DNA from: Pseudomonadota bacterium
GTDB taxonomy: Bacteria > Pseudomonadota > Alphaproteobacteria > Sphingomonadales > Sphingomonadaceae
Reading direction: 5' to 3'
Assembly: GCA_023433305.1 (NCBI GenBank)
Contig: JAEZCZ010000102.1
Span: 1 to 52,041, forward strand
Length of the DNA stretch: 52,041 bases
The notes under the pieces were generated by a model that saw nothing but the letters and a program-made list of their open reading frames with translations, did not search any database and had not been told where the DNA came from. Positions 1 to 7,698 of the stretch are shown one piece after another (positions within the stretch are counted from its first letter, which is position 1; the number at the start of each line of letters is the position of its first letter). The position numbers were made by a program, and so were the translations under genes.

Positions 1-436
1 CGTCGGCCCAGGCATTGGGATCGATCAGCAGCCGCGGCTCGCCGTCCAGCCCCTCACGCACATAAAGCGGGTTCTGGTTCTGCAGCCCCGAATTGTGCTG
101 GTAGAAATAGCGGTTGCCGCGCTTCACCGGCGTCGAGAACCGCTCGTAGTCGTAGAGCTCGCCGATCCGCTGCTTGAACCCGTCGCGCGCCGGCAGCTTC
201 GCCAGGTAGGCGTCGGTCACCGCGTTCTGCCGCGCCCCCCAGTCCGCGACCACCGGATTGTTGCGGACGTCGTCCTCGAGCCAGCGATAGGGATCGGCGA
301 TCTCTTCGCCGAACAGCGTCTCGACGACCTCGCCGCGGCGGGTTTCGGGGTATTCGGGAGCGGTCATGGTCTGGGCTTGAACAGAGGAAGAAAGCGCCGC
401 GACATAGACAGCCGCCGCGAGAACGGAAAGACGCAT
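1..436 (-). CDS. Prolyl oligopeptidase family serine peptidase (S9A), 5' part only
   Basis: The reading frame starts at the ATG at 434-436 and stays open to the window edge, so about the first 145 residues are visible. It begins with a signal peptide (MRLSVLAAAVYVAALSSSVQA) followed by a typical S9A propeller N-terminus: PEYPETRRGEVVETLFG, DPYRWLED near residue 50, then RFSTPVKRGNRYFYQHNSG and QNPLYVREGLDG. These match the start of post-proline-cleaving oligopeptidases, which cut short proline-containing peptides; the signal peptide suggests a periplasmic form. The catalytic Ser/Asp/His domain lies outside the window, so activity cannot be judged. No other gene is close upstream. Confidence 0.9.
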   Translation of the reverse strand, partial: MRLSVLAAAVYVAALSSSVQAQTMTAPEYPETRRGEVVETLFGEEIADPYRWLEDDVRNNPVVADWGARQNAVTDAYLAKLPARDGFKQRIGELYDYERFSTPVKRGNRYFYQHNSGLQNQNPLYVREGLDGEPRLLIDPNAWAD

Positions 437-845
437 CGAGAGCTCCGGGGAATGCAAAGGCCGTTACAGATGTAACGATCGAGAGCGCCATTGCAATGCG
501 CCACGCGGAAACGCGCAGGGACGGAAAGGGGGGTTAACGCAGCGAGCGCAGGGACCTTCTGCCGCCGCAGGCGGCTTTCGCTCACAGGCCGGATCGAAAG
601 CCGCCCAGCGCCAAAAAGGGGCGACGACCCCGCAAACCCTCCTCTGCGCGTCACCGCGGTCTCCTGACAAGAGGCAGGCAACACAAGCGCACTCAACACC
701 CAGAGTGTGCGAACATGAATGCCCATGGCCCAAGATGCCCGAGGCGACGCATTACCCGCAGGTCAAACCGGTCTCTTCGGTGATAGGATTGCGGCGCAGC
801 CGCGGAAACGGCTCGGCCGGGGTGAAAAGCCGACGCGAGCTGTGA
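437..845. other. Intergenic region with a dispersed repeat copy
   Basis: I see no convincing gene here; the open frames are shadows with poor composition. Positions 534-668 hold one copy of a dispersed repeat (see the repeat entries). The rest shows no obvious terminator or promoter. Confidence 0.5.
534..668. repeat. Dispersed intergenic repeat, copy 1
   Basis: This stretch contains CAGCGAGCGCAG, CTTCTGCCGCCGCAGGCGG, TTTCGCTC, CCGGATCG and CGCAAACCCTCCTCTGCGC in the same order and spacing as 1966-2103. The two copies are diverged but clearly homologous by eye. Within each, GCCGCCGCAGGCGGC can form a hairpin. Function is unknown; it looks like a non-coding interspersed repeat. Confidence 0.7.
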
Positions 846-1175
846 TCAATTGTCTGGCGGCGCCACGGAAGATCTTCGCTTGACTATGCGAGGGACCGCC
901 GCTTGCCTGAGACTGGCCACAAGGCGTGCCTGCTCTTGTTGATAGTCTATGTTGGTCGCGACGATGGTGGACGTTATCTTGGCGACGTACGCATCCAACC
1001 AGTAGGCACACTCTCGCTGGCTTTGGTCGAACACGTCTTCGGCCGAGGTGGGCTCAGGCAAACGAAGGTCGATCTCCCGACTGAGGCATTGTTCGTAAGC
1101 CATGAAAAGCAGGGCAGGTGGCGGATCACGAACAACGGGTACAGGTGAATCTGCTGCAAGCTGCAAAAGCGCCAT
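846..1175 (-). CDS. Hypothetical protein, small
   Basis: A 109-residue protein from an ATG at 1173-1175; an in-frame GTG at 1193 is an alternative start. I do not recognise a family. The sequence begins MALLQLAADSPVPV, and its middle (CAYWLDAYVAKITSTIVATNIDYQQEQARL, here only paraphrased as a helical, mixed-polarity stretch) has a balanced composition unlike a GC-rich shadow frame. No membrane segment or clear export signal is present. It is divergent from the gene at 1413. Moderately sure it is real, with no functional call. Confidence 0.5.
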   Translation of the reverse strand: MALLQLAADSPVPVVRDPPPALLFMAYEQCLSREIDLRLPEPTSAEDVFDQSQRECAYWLDAYVAKITSTIVATNIDYQQEQARLVASLRQAAVPRIVKRRSSVAPPDN

Positions 1176-1412
1176 GACGAAGAGATCTACCACCGCCGTG
1201 CCCTCGAGTTCGATTCCGCGAAGCCCCTGCGCGTCGCATGAGCGCTGTGCCGATCCTTAGAAATATAGGAGTTAATGTCCGCCCCCACGTCGAGACCTGA
1301 AACGCACATTTCCCGAGTCAGCCGGGGCTGGAAAGCGGGCCTTGGAAAGTCGGGCGTCGCGGGAGCAATGTCTTTCCGGCAGTGTTCTGGGTGCATGAGA
1401 GCGCGCCCGACG

Positions 1413-1946
1413 ATGTCGCACGCATGGGTCTATGCCCTGATCGCGCTCACGGCGTCGTGCGACGATGCTGAAGTGATCCGCACCGAACACCCCATCACTT
1501 ATGATTATGTGCTCGACTTGCCGCCCGCGTTCCTGCGGCAGGACGTCAGCGGCATCGACAGCAAGGTCGAAGAATTCCGTTCGGCCGACACAACCATCAG
1601 CACCGACTTCGGTCATTACAGCGCACCGCCTAGCTGCAGCGAAACAAACGAATTCTGCAAAATACGCAGCGAGCAGATTGCGGGACGAGACGCGCTGGTT
1701 GGGCTCTATCGGCATGGGCCGAACGAACGCTCCGGCGAACCTAAGCCGTTCAGGGTCTTCGTGCATGTGCGTGTCGACGAGTGTCAGGGGTTGGCGCTGA
1801 ACCTGTTCGCCCGGTGCGACACAGAGCGGTCCTGTGGCCAAGCGCTCCGCCATTTTCGGCAAGTGCGCGTGCTTCGTGTCAACCCGCCCCCCGTGAAAAG
1901 GGCACCTTCACCTCCCCCGGCCACCGCGCCCACCGAACTCCAATAG
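1413..1946 (+). CDS. Putative lipoprotein or exported hypothetical protein
   Basis: The frame is open from 1275. The likely start is the ATG at 1413, which gives a short signal segment MSHAWVYALIALTASC with a lipobox-like Cys, followed by a mature domain of about 160 residues with several cysteines (for example SCSETNEFCK). Other possible starts are 1275 (AGGAG only 3 bases upstream), 1368 and 1395. The last 20 or so residues are proline-rich and lie beside a repeat region, so the original C-terminus may have been altered. No family is recognised. Confidence 0.5.
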   Translation: MSHAWVYALIALTASCDDAEVIRTEHPITYDYVLDLPPAFLRQDVSGIDSKVEEFRSADTTISTDFGHYSAPPSCSETNEFCKIRSEQIAGRDALVGLYRHGPNERSGEPKPFRVFVHVRVDECQGLALNLFARCDTERSCGQALRHFRQVRVLRVNPPPVKRAPSPPPATAPTELQ

Positions 1947-1965
1947 CCAGCGTCCTTCGCGCAGA

Positions 1966-2103
1966 GAACCCAGCGAGCGCAGAGATCTTCTGCCGCCGCA
2001 GGCGGCGGCTTTCGCTCGCAGTCCGGATCGTAAGCGGGCCGGCGCGAAGAAAGGGCGACGTTCCCGCAAACCCTCCTCTGCGCTCCCCGCGTTCTCTGCG
2101 CGA
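1966..2103. repeat. Dispersed intergenic repeat, copy 2
   Basis: Homologous to 534-668 in the same orientation, sharing CAGCGAGCGCAG, CTTCTGCCGCCGCAGGCGG and CGCAAACCCTCCTCTGCGC. It lies directly before a run of 8-bp CTCCGCGT units at 2113-2160 and the rplQ-like fragment at 2207. Confidence 0.7.
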
Positions 2104-2112
2104 ACCCAAAAA

Positions 2113-2160
2113 CCTCCGCGTCTCCGCGCCTCCGCGTCTCCGCGTCTCCGCGTCTCCGCG
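2113..2160. repeat. 8-bp tandem repeat (CTCCGCGT)
   Basis: Six back-to-back copies of an 8-bp unit (TCTCCGCG with CCTCCGCG variants). A shorter version (CGCCTCCGCGCCTCC) sits at the matching place downstream of the real rplQ gene near 3590-3606, so it belongs to the duplicated flank described under 2207-2297. Confidence 0.85.
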
Positions 2161-2169
2161 TGACAAACG

Positions 2170-2197
2170 AAAAAGGCCCCGCATCGCTGCCAGGCCT
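2170..2197 (-). terminator. Copy of the rplQ terminator (degenerate)
   Basis: AAAAAGGCCCCGCATCGCTG is identical to the base of the rplQ terminator at 3633-3660, but the distal arm has changed (CCAGGCC instead of GCGAGGCCC), so the hairpin is weakened. It follows the rplQ-like fragment on the minus strand. Confidence 0.7.
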
Positions 2198-2206
2198 TCT
2201 CCTAAT

Positions 2207-2297
2207 TCACCTGAGCGAAGTGGCCTCGCGCCCCTCCTCGATGGTCTCGTTCATCGCGGGGCCCGAACCCTGGCCCTTGGCCTCGACGTCGCACGCC
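2207..2297 (-). pseudogene. rplQ 3'-end fragment (duplicated L17 C-terminus)
   Basis: Read on the minus strand this encodes DVEAKGQGSGPAMNE, then a diverged tail and a TGA at 2207-2209. The real L17 of this window ends DVDAKGQDSGPAMNE plus a short tail. The frame is kept, and the downstream terminator and 8-bp repeats also match, so this is a second copy of the rplQ 3' end and its flank, diverged by point changes. No L17 sequence lies upstream of about 2300, where an inverted repeat marks the junction. Together with the intact end at 3640-3760 it brackets the membrane protein gene at 2389-3405. Confidence 0.8.
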
Positions 2298-2302
2298 CCG
2301 AT

Positions 2303-2329
2303 TGTCCGCTAGGGGGTGGGAGGCGGACA
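2303..2329. repeat. Inverted repeat at the rplQ-fragment junction
   Basis: TGTCCGC (2303-2309) and GCGGACA (2323-2329) are perfect complements around a 13-base loop. GCGGAC is followed by A and GTCCGC, giving an alternative pairing. It lies exactly where similarity to rplQ stops. Confidence 0.7.
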
Positions 2330-2388
2330 GTCCGCTCTCGGGCTCGAATCGGAGCAAACAGCCGGTGCTGTTGTTCTCTTTTGAGCGT

Positions 2389-3405
2389 TCAATGCGCTTC
2401 GTCACCACCAGTATTTGCCTTGTCCCTGGTGCCTCTATCCTTCAACGCGAGGGCGCCCGCGGCCAGTACAACTGCCAGCATCGCTGCGTTGTGAACGTAT
2501 TTGGGCAAGGGATCTACGTCACCGAGAAGCGGAAAATAAGCGAAGGCCAGCACGCCACGGCTGAGCAGGTAGCCGAGTGCCACGGCTGCCGAGTGCTGGA
2601 TTGTCCAGATAAATCGCATCCTCATCCGGATGATCATGGCCAGGATCAGAAATGTGGAACTCAGCCCCACTGCCACGCCGACCCAATTCTCTCCGGCGAA
2701 GTTGCTAAGCACTGCCACGACAAACGTGACCGCAAGCACCACCAGAGGGCCCGAATGCCTGCTTGGCGTTGACCGGGGGCTCATACTGCGGCGACCAATC
2801 AGGGCTGCCGCCAAAAAGCACGCGGCAACGAGGAGCCATGAGACGATAAGTTGGTTCTGCGAAGCACTTTGAGAGGACGGGTCAAACATTATCATTGCGG
2901 CTGCTCCCAAGTAGCAGACAGCTGCAACAGTCATTCCGACGGGGCCCAGCCAGGACGCTGCCGCACGCTTTGGCCGCCATGCTTCCGCTATGGCGATTGG
3001 GCCGGCAAAGCTGAAGATGATGTGGCCGAGGATGAAATTGTAGGCATTATAGGCACTGATACCGAAAGCGGGGATATGGGTCGCCGATCGACTCTCTTCC
3101 CAGCCGGCATATCCGCGATACTGCTCGGCAAACATGGCCTGATCGATGATACAGGCTTCGAGAATGCCCAGAGCGGCGCAGAGCAACAACAGTGACGGCC
3201 AGCCCCATCCCAAGCGCCGAGCAAGCTCGCGTATTAGCAAGGCGGGCGCTCCGTAAAGCGCCATGAAAAAGATCAAATTGAACAGGACGGCGCCGATATC
3301 GCCGGTGCTATCAGAATATGCGGCCAGCAGTTCTGCACTGACGGCGCAAAGAGCTGCCAGCGCCAAGACCTGGGAACTACCAAGAATCCAGTTCCTCCCG
3401 ACCAT
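2389..3405 (-). CDS. Polytopic membrane protein of unknown function
   Basis: A 338-residue integral membrane protein with about eight or nine hydrophobic segments, for example the first near residues 9-29 (SQVLALAALCAVSAELL), others around LFNLIFFMALYGAPALLI and SLLLLCAALGILEACI, and a final one near 305-325. A conserved-looking acidic stretch EACIIDQAMFAEQY lies between segments 3 and 4. I do not recognise a named family; a transporter, a membrane protease-like protein or an immunity protein are all possible. It is the only gene between the two copies of the rplQ 3' end, which suggests it arrived by integration at that site. Confidence 0.75.
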   Translation of the reverse strand: MVGRNWILGSSQVLALAALCAVSAELLAAYSDSTGDIGAVLFNLIFFMALYGAPALLIRELARRLGWGWPSLLLLCAALGILEACIIDQAMFAEQYRGYAGWEESRSATHIPAFGISAYNAYNFILGHIIFSFAGPIAIAEAWRPKRAAASWLGPVGMTVAAVCYLGAAAMIMFDPSSQSASQNQLIVSWLLVAACFLAAALIGRRSMSPRSTPSRHSGPLVVLAVTFVVAVLSNFAGENWVGVAVGLSSTFLILAMIIRMRMRFIWTIQHSAAVALGYLLSRGVLAFAYFPLLGDVDPLPKYVHNAAMLAVVLAAGALALKDRGTRDKANTGGDEAH

Positions 3406-3632
3406 TCACCCCCCGAGGTCATGTCATTGAGCGCATCGCCTTGATCTCGATTTGCAGTGTGAAACCTCTGTCGTAGCAATGGACATGTATTTGGCGGTGA
3501 GCGCAATGTGGCTGGATCTTTGCAACGGGGTCGAGAGCAGATGTGTCCGCTTTCGCTCGACCAGCTGGCCGAGCCGCCGCTGCGAACAGCCGCGCCTCCG
3601 CGCCTCCACGGATCGTCCACGGCATCGAAACG

Positions 3633-3660
3633 AAAAAGGCCCCGCATCGCTGCGAGGCCC
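3633..3660 (-). terminator. Intrinsic terminator of rplQ
   Basis: On the minus strand GGCCTCGC, a 6-base loop and GCGGGGCC form an 8-bp stem (one G-U pair), followed by TTTTT. It starts 31 bases after the rplQ stop codon. Confidence 0.85.
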
Positions 3661-3690
3661 TTCCCTGATCCAGTTCGCGAGCGAAGAAGC

Positions 3691-4107
3691 TTACGCTTCC
3701 TCCAGCTCCTCGTTCATCGCCGGGCCGCTGTCCTGGCCCTTGGCGTCGACGTCGCGGTCGACCAGCTCGATGTAGGCGATCGGCGCGGCGTCCGAAGCGC
3801 GGATGCCGGCCTTGATGATGCGGGTGTAGCCGCCCTCGCGGCCCGCGTAACGCTCGGCCAGCACCTCGAACAGCTTGCGCTCCTGCGCCTCGTCGAGCAG
3901 CCGCGAATGCGCCAGACGGCGGTTCGACAGGCCGCCACGCTTGGCCAGCGTGATCAGCTTCTCGACGTAGGGGCGCAGCTCCTTCGCCTTGGGCGTGGTG
4001 GTCTTGATCTGCTCGTGCTTGATCAGCGCCGCGGCCATGTTGCGCAGCAGGGCGGCGCGGTGGCCGGACTTGCGCTGCAGCTTGCGGCCGCCGTGTCCGT
4101 GCTTCAT
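3691..4107 (-). CDS. rplQ: 50S ribosomal protein L17
   Basis: A 138-residue protein starting MKHGHGGRKLQRKSGHRAAL, the invariant N-terminus of bacterial L17, with the typical LLRNMAAALIKHEQIKTT segment and an acidic tail ending EELEEA. L17 binds 23S rRNA in the large subunit near the exit tunnel. The ATG follows an ACGGAG Shine-Dalgarno sequence. In most bacteria rplQ directly follows rpoA. Here it lies about 12.5 kb away, behind terminase genes, so it needs its own promoter; none was identified with confidence in the 180 bases upstream. Confidence 0.97.
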   Translation of the reverse strand: MKHGHGGRKLQRKSGHRAALLRNMAAALIKHEQIKTTTPKAKELRPYVEKLITLAKRGGLSNRRLAHSRLLDEAQERKLFEVLAERYAGREGGYTRIIKAGIRASDAAPIAYIELVDRDVDAKGQDSGPAMNEELEEA

Positions 4108-4222
4108 GTCAGTACTCCGTTCGTAAGGGGCCCGTATCAGGTAGCCCGGTCCAGGCGGCTGTCAGGGTCGCCGCCATCACCCTCGCTAGAAGCGCCGGCC
4201 CAAAGCCGATGCGCGCCGCAAA

Positions 4223-4282
4223 GTCAAGCGGATCCGGGTCAAGCACATCCGGGACAGGCGCATCCGGGTCAGGCGCATCCGG
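4223..4282. repeat. 15-bp tandem repeat, four units
   Basis: Four consecutive 15-bp units ending CATCCGG or GATCCGG (GTCAAGCGGATCCGG, GTCAAGCACATCCGG, GACAGGCGCATCCGG, GTCAGGCGCATCCGG). They begin five bases past the terminase stop codon and fill part of the gap before rplQ. The unit length of 5 codons suggests an old coding repeat, but no gene covers it now. Confidence 0.85.
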
Positions 4283-4286
4283 CCGC

Positions 4287-5591
4287 TCACGTCCTCCACA
4301 CTCGCGGCTCGGCGCGCGGCGCGATCAGCAGCGCCCACAGCGCCCAGACCATCGCGTCGGCCCGGTCGGGCGAGTGGCGCGGCCGGCCATAGCCCTGCGG
4401 CACCAGCGCGGCCAGCTCCGCCTCGAGCTCGGCGAAGCGCCCCGCGAAGCGCGCCTTGCCCGCTTCGAACAGCCCCGCGATCGGCTCGGCCCGCGCCGGC
4501 TTGCTCTGCGTCGCCGAGGCCATGGTCACCGGCAGCGCGATCCCCGCCGCGCGCAGCACCGAGAGCACCATGTCGCCGCCCTGGTTGGTCTCCGCGACGA
4601 TGCGGTCGGCGCCGTGCGCCTCGGCGGCCGCCGCCACCTTGCGCGCCCAGCCGTCGGGCGAGAGCCCGCCCGCGGAATGGTCCGCCAGCACGTGCCCCAC
4701 GCCGTCCCGGTCGAGCCCGCAGGCCACGATCCCGCATGTTCCCTCGGCGCTCGCCGGCGGATCGACCCCGACCACGACCCGCACCAACTCCCCGGCCTCC
4801 GGAGCCGCGCCGCGGCATCGCTCGATCAGGTCGCGCGGCCACAGCGAACCCGCGACGTCGGTCAGCAGCTCGCCCTCGATCTCCTCGCGCCCCATCCGCG
4901 TCCCGCCGTAAGCCTCGACGATCGCCTCGAGGAAAGCCCGCGGCAGGTGCGGGTTGTCGCGCGAGGTCCCGCCGGTCAGCTTGGTCTCCTTGAGCGCCAG
5001 GATCCGCGACAGCGCCGCGCACCCGCCGCGCGGCGTCGTCGTCACCAGCGCCCGCGGCCGCTCCCCGCAACGCAGCCCGAGCTGCAGCATGTCCCACGTC
5101 GCGTCCGGATGCCGCCATTTGGCGAGCTCGTCGCACCACGCCAGGTGATGCTGCGGCCCGCGCAGGCTTTCGGGATTGGCGCCCGAATAGACCCGCGCCT
5201 CGGCCCCGTTCGGCCAGCGCAGCCGCCCCACGCTCGGCTCCCACACCGGCCGCTCGCCGGGAAACCACGCCAGCGACAGCAGCCCGCTCGGCCCTTCGAC
5301 CATGACTTGCCGCGCCTCGCGCACGCTCGCCGCCACCAGCGCCACGCTCACCGCGCCCTCGCGCCGCACCGCGCCCGCGACCCACTCCGCCCCCGCGCGC
5401 GTTTTCCCGAACCCGCGCCCTGCCATCAGCACCCAGGCCCGCCACGCGCCTTCGGGCTCGAGCTGGCCCGCATGCGCCCACTCGGCCCAGGCAGCTTCCC
5501 ACCCCTTGCCGTCGCGCCACCCGAGCGCCCGCAGCAACGCCGCCCGCTCCTCCGCCGCCAGCGCGAAATAGCGATCGACCAGCGTGACCAT
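4287..5591 (-). CDS. Phage/GTA-type terminase large subunit (DNA-packaging ATPase/nuclease)
   Basis: A 434-residue TerL. It has a variant Walker A AGRGFGKT (57-64), Walker B LAWCDE (150-155), coupling motif TTTP (184-187), and nuclease acidic residues in GVDPPAS (D277), IVAETNQGGD (E334) and DRADAM (D412). Such proteins cut and pump DNA into proheads. The ATG at 5591 is preceded by GGAGG at a good distance; an upstream in-frame TTG (5603) is less likely. Length and sequence style resemble gene-transfer-agent orf2 of alphaproteobacteria (inference). A small terminase lies just upstream, but no portal, protease or capsid gene follows: the next gene is rplQ. All catalytic motifs look intact. Confidence 0.9.
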   Translation of the reverse strand: MVTLVDRYFALAAEERAALLRALGWRDGKGWEAAWAEWAHAGQLEPEGAWRAWVLMAGRGFGKTRAGAEWVAGAVRREGAVSVALVAASVREARQVMVEGPSGLLSLAWFPGERPVWEPSVGRLRWPNGAEARVYSGANPESLRGPQHHLAWCDELAKWRHPDATWDMLQLGLRCGERPRALVTTTPRGGCAALSRILALKETKLTGGTSRDNPHLPRAFLEAIVEAYGGTRMGREEIEGELLTDVAGSLWPRDLIERCRGAAPEAGELVRVVVGVDPPASAEGTCGIVACGLDRDGVGHVLADHSAGGLSPDGWARKVAAAAEAHGADRIVAETNQGGDMVLSVLRAAGIALPVTMASATQSKPARAEPIAGLFEAGKARFAGRFAELEAELAALVPQGYGRPRHSPDRADAMVWALWALLIAPRAEPRVWRT

Positions 5592-5674
5592 CGAAACCTC
5601 CAAGGTCCTCCCCGGACTCGCTCGGCGAGGGATCGGACGGGCGGCGGGAGCGCCCCGCCAGGCGTGCGTCGAGT

Positions 5675-6322
5675 TCAGGAAACCGGCGCGGCCTGGCCCC
5701 CGTCCGCGCCGTCATCCGCGCCCCCGTCCGCGCCGTCGTCCGCGCCGTCAGGGGCTCCGGCGCCCGCATCCCGCTCGGCCCCGTCGTCCTGCAGCCCGCG
5801 CGCCCGCTCGCTCGCCTCGATCTTGCGCAGGATGTTCGCGCGCACTTCCTCGACATCGGGCGCCTTCTCGCGGTGCCCATAGGCCTGCTCCGGCCCGCCG
5901 CGCACCGAGGCGCGGTGCAGCTTCAGCAGGCTCATCGCCTCGCCCACCGACATCTCGGCCGGAACCGGCCGCGCCGCCCCTTCGGCCACGACGTCCTCGA
6001 CGGCCCGCGCGCTCAGGCTGGCGGTCGCCCGCTCGACGAGCATCGCCTCCAGCCGCGCGTAGCCCTGCGCGATCGCCAGGGCCCAGGCCTCGGCGAACCC
6101 CGCGTGCTTCATCCGCCGCCGGTACACCGCCACCGTCGAGAACCCCGCCGCTTGCGCCGCGGCCTTCACGTTGCACGTGGCCGCCAGCTCCTCGAGAAAT
6201 GTCTCCTCCGCTTGTTCCGACCAGAAATGCCGCGTGCGGATCACTTGGGTTTTGCCGTTCTTGGCCGGTCGCACGATACGCCCGGCCGCGCGCCCGGAGG
6301 CCGCGGAGTTGCTGGAAGCCAT
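5675..6322 (-). CDS. Terminase small subunit-like DNA-binding protein
   Basis: A 215-residue protein upstream of TerL on the same strand (83 bases between this stop and the TerL ATG). Residues about 30-75 contain WSEQAEETFLEELAATCNVK, then AAAQAAGFSTVAVYRRRM, a helix-turn-helix of the kind used by small terminases to recognise DNA. The C-terminus is low-complexity, with DGADDGADGGADDGADGG repeats. The role is inferred mainly from position and the HTH; a plain regulator is possible. A strong promoter with palindromic motifs lies 35-63 bases upstream of the start. Confidence 0.7.
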   Translation of the reverse strand: MASSNSAASGRAAGRIVRPAKNGKTQVIRTRHFWSEQAEETFLEELAATCNVKAAAQAAGFSTVAVYRRRMKHAGFAEAWALAIAQGYARLEAMLVERATASLSARAVEDVVAEGAARPVPAEMSVGEAMSLLKLHRASVRGGPEQAYGHREKAPDVEEVRANILRKIEASERARGLQDDGAERDAGAGAPDGADDGADGGADDGADGGQAAPVS

Positions 6323-6356
6323 GATGGAGTCCCGTCGTTAGGTCAGATGTTCGCGA

Positions 6357-6385
6357 TATGTACCACATAAGCGCACATATGTCAA
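6357..6385 (-). promoter_or_regulatory. Sigma70 promoter for the terminase genes, with palindromic operator-like motifs
   Basis: On the minus strand TTGACA (6380-6385) is separated by exactly 17 bases from TACATA (6357-6362), giving a predicted start near 6350, about 28 bases before the ATG. The spacer holds two TATGT direct repeats, and the region contains the palindromes ACATATGT and ATGT-N3-ACAT. These could bind a repressor. Such an AT-rich, near-consensus promoter stands out in this GC-rich window. Confidence 0.75.
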
Positions 6386-6520
6386 GACTTTTCACCATAT
6401 TGGTTACGTGGCGGTCGAACTCGCTGCGAAGGCGACTTTCTTGCGCGTCCCGCCGCATTCTGCTGGCTCACCGAATAAGATCGCACTCTAAACCGTACAG
6501 GGGTTAGGGGTTTTGCGAAA

Positions 6521-7618
6521 ATGCCCGATCTGGTCGACTTGATCTACGAAGCGGCGTTCGTCCCCGACTGCTGGGAACAAGTCCTCCAGCAGGCAAGCGA
6601 CATTTCGGCTTCGGCCAGCGCCCAGGTATTCTTCGTTAACGAGTTCGGTCCACCTAACGGAACGACTCTCCCCAACATGCGACTTCTGTTCGACGAGTTC
6701 ATCAAGGGCGATGCGTGGGCCTTCTGCGACAGCATGCGCAGGATGTGCGAGCTGCAGCCGGCCAGCTTCGTGCATGTCGACGACTTTCTCACGCCGGAGG
6801 AGATAGAGCGCGATCCGGCGCGCATCATGCTGCGGGAAATCGGCATCGGCGCCCACCTGTGCGCGGCCATCGGGCTGCCGACGGGCGAAATCGCGACTTC
6901 CGTGTTCCAGAAATGGGCCCGCGACGGGGGATACACGCGCGCGGAGATCGAGCGGCTCGACACGTTGCGGCCGCACCTCGCGCGCGCCGGGCTGATTTCC
7001 AGCCGGCTGCAGTTCGATCGCGCTCGGGCGGCCGTCTCCGCGCTCGAGGCGATGGGACTGCCCGGAGCCGTCGTGAGGAACGGCGCCCTCCTGGCCACCA
7101 ATCCCCGTTTCGACGCGGTGCTCGACGCCTTGTTCGTCCTGCGCGCCTTCGGCCGCATCTCGGTTGCGGACCGGCGGGCCAACCCCCTGTTCCAGGCGGC
7201 CATGGACGATTGCGGCCGGCGCGACAGGCCCCCGCTCGTCATGTCGATCCCGGTCGGCGCCGCGGCCGAGGACGAGCCCCCGCACGTCATTCACATCGTG
7301 CCGCTACGCCGCTCCGCCCGCGACATCTTCGCCGGCGCGGACTTGCTCCTGGTCGTCAATCGGATCGAGATGTCGGCCGGGCTGCCGTCCGGCTCGCTGG
7401 TGAAGGCGCTGTTCGACCTGACCCCCGCGGAGGCGCGCCTCGCGCACCACCTCGCCTCGGGGCAATCGCTCGCCGCCGCCGCCGCCGTCTTCGGGCTCAG
7501 CATGTCCTCGGCGCGCACTTATCTCGCGCGCATCTTCTGCAAGACCGGGACGCACAGCCAGCACGAGCTCGTCGCTCTCCTGCGCAGCGCCGGATCGCTC
7601 GGCGCGCTCGATCCCTGA
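6521..7618 (+). CDS. LuxR-family transcriptional regulator with unknown N-terminal sensor
   Basis: A 365-residue protein. The C-terminal 60 residues form a LuxR/GerE-type HTH (FDLTPAEARLAHHLASGQ, AAAAAVFGLSMSSARTYLAR, CKTGTHSQHELVALL). The first 290 residues have no autoinducer-domain motif that I recognise; proteins of this layout are common solitary regulators in sphingomonads. It is divergent from the terminase genes and 80 bases upstream of the unknown gene at 7699 on the same strand, with a perfect 14-bp palindrome between them. It may control that gene, itself, or both. Confidence 0.85.
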   Translation: MPDLVDLIYEAAFVPDCWEQVLQQASDISASASAQVFFVNEFGPPNGTTLPNMRLLFDEFIKGDAWAFCDSMRRMCELQPASFVHVDDFLTPEEIERDPARIMLREIGIGAHLCAAIGLPTGEIATSVFQKWARDGGYTRAEIERLDTLRPHLARAGLISSRLQFDRARAAVSALEAMGLPGAVVRNGALLATNPRFDAVLDALFVLRAFGRISVADRRANPLFQAAMDDCGRRDRPPLVMSIPVGAAAEDEPPHVIHIVPLRRSARDIFAGADLLLVVNRIEMSAGLPSGSLVKALFDLTPAEARLAHHLASGQSLAAAAAVFGLSMSSARTYLARIFCKTGTHSQHELVALLRSAGSLGALDP

Positions 7619-7629
7619 CCCATTCGCAA

Positions 7630-7643
7630 TCCTCATATGAGGA
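7630..7643. promoter_or_regulatory. 14-bp perfect palindrome, possible operator
   Basis: TCCTCATATGAGGA lies between the LuxR-type regulator and the gene at 7699, about 56 bases before the latter's start codon. HTH dimers typically bind such sites; that the LuxR protein binds it is inference. Confidence 0.5.
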
Positions 7644-7698
7644 CTGCCATCACCGCGTGATTGCGCGATGTCCGGGCTCCCAACCAAGGAGTCCGATC

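Noticed and set aside
464..733. Short minus-strand open frames upstream of the peptidase gene
   Set aside because: They cover a dispersed repeat and lack ribosome binding sites and protein-like composition.
4186..5882. Long open frames on both strands over the terminase gene
   Set aside because: They are Arg/Gly/Pro-rich shadows of TerL, which has full catalytic motifs in its own frame.
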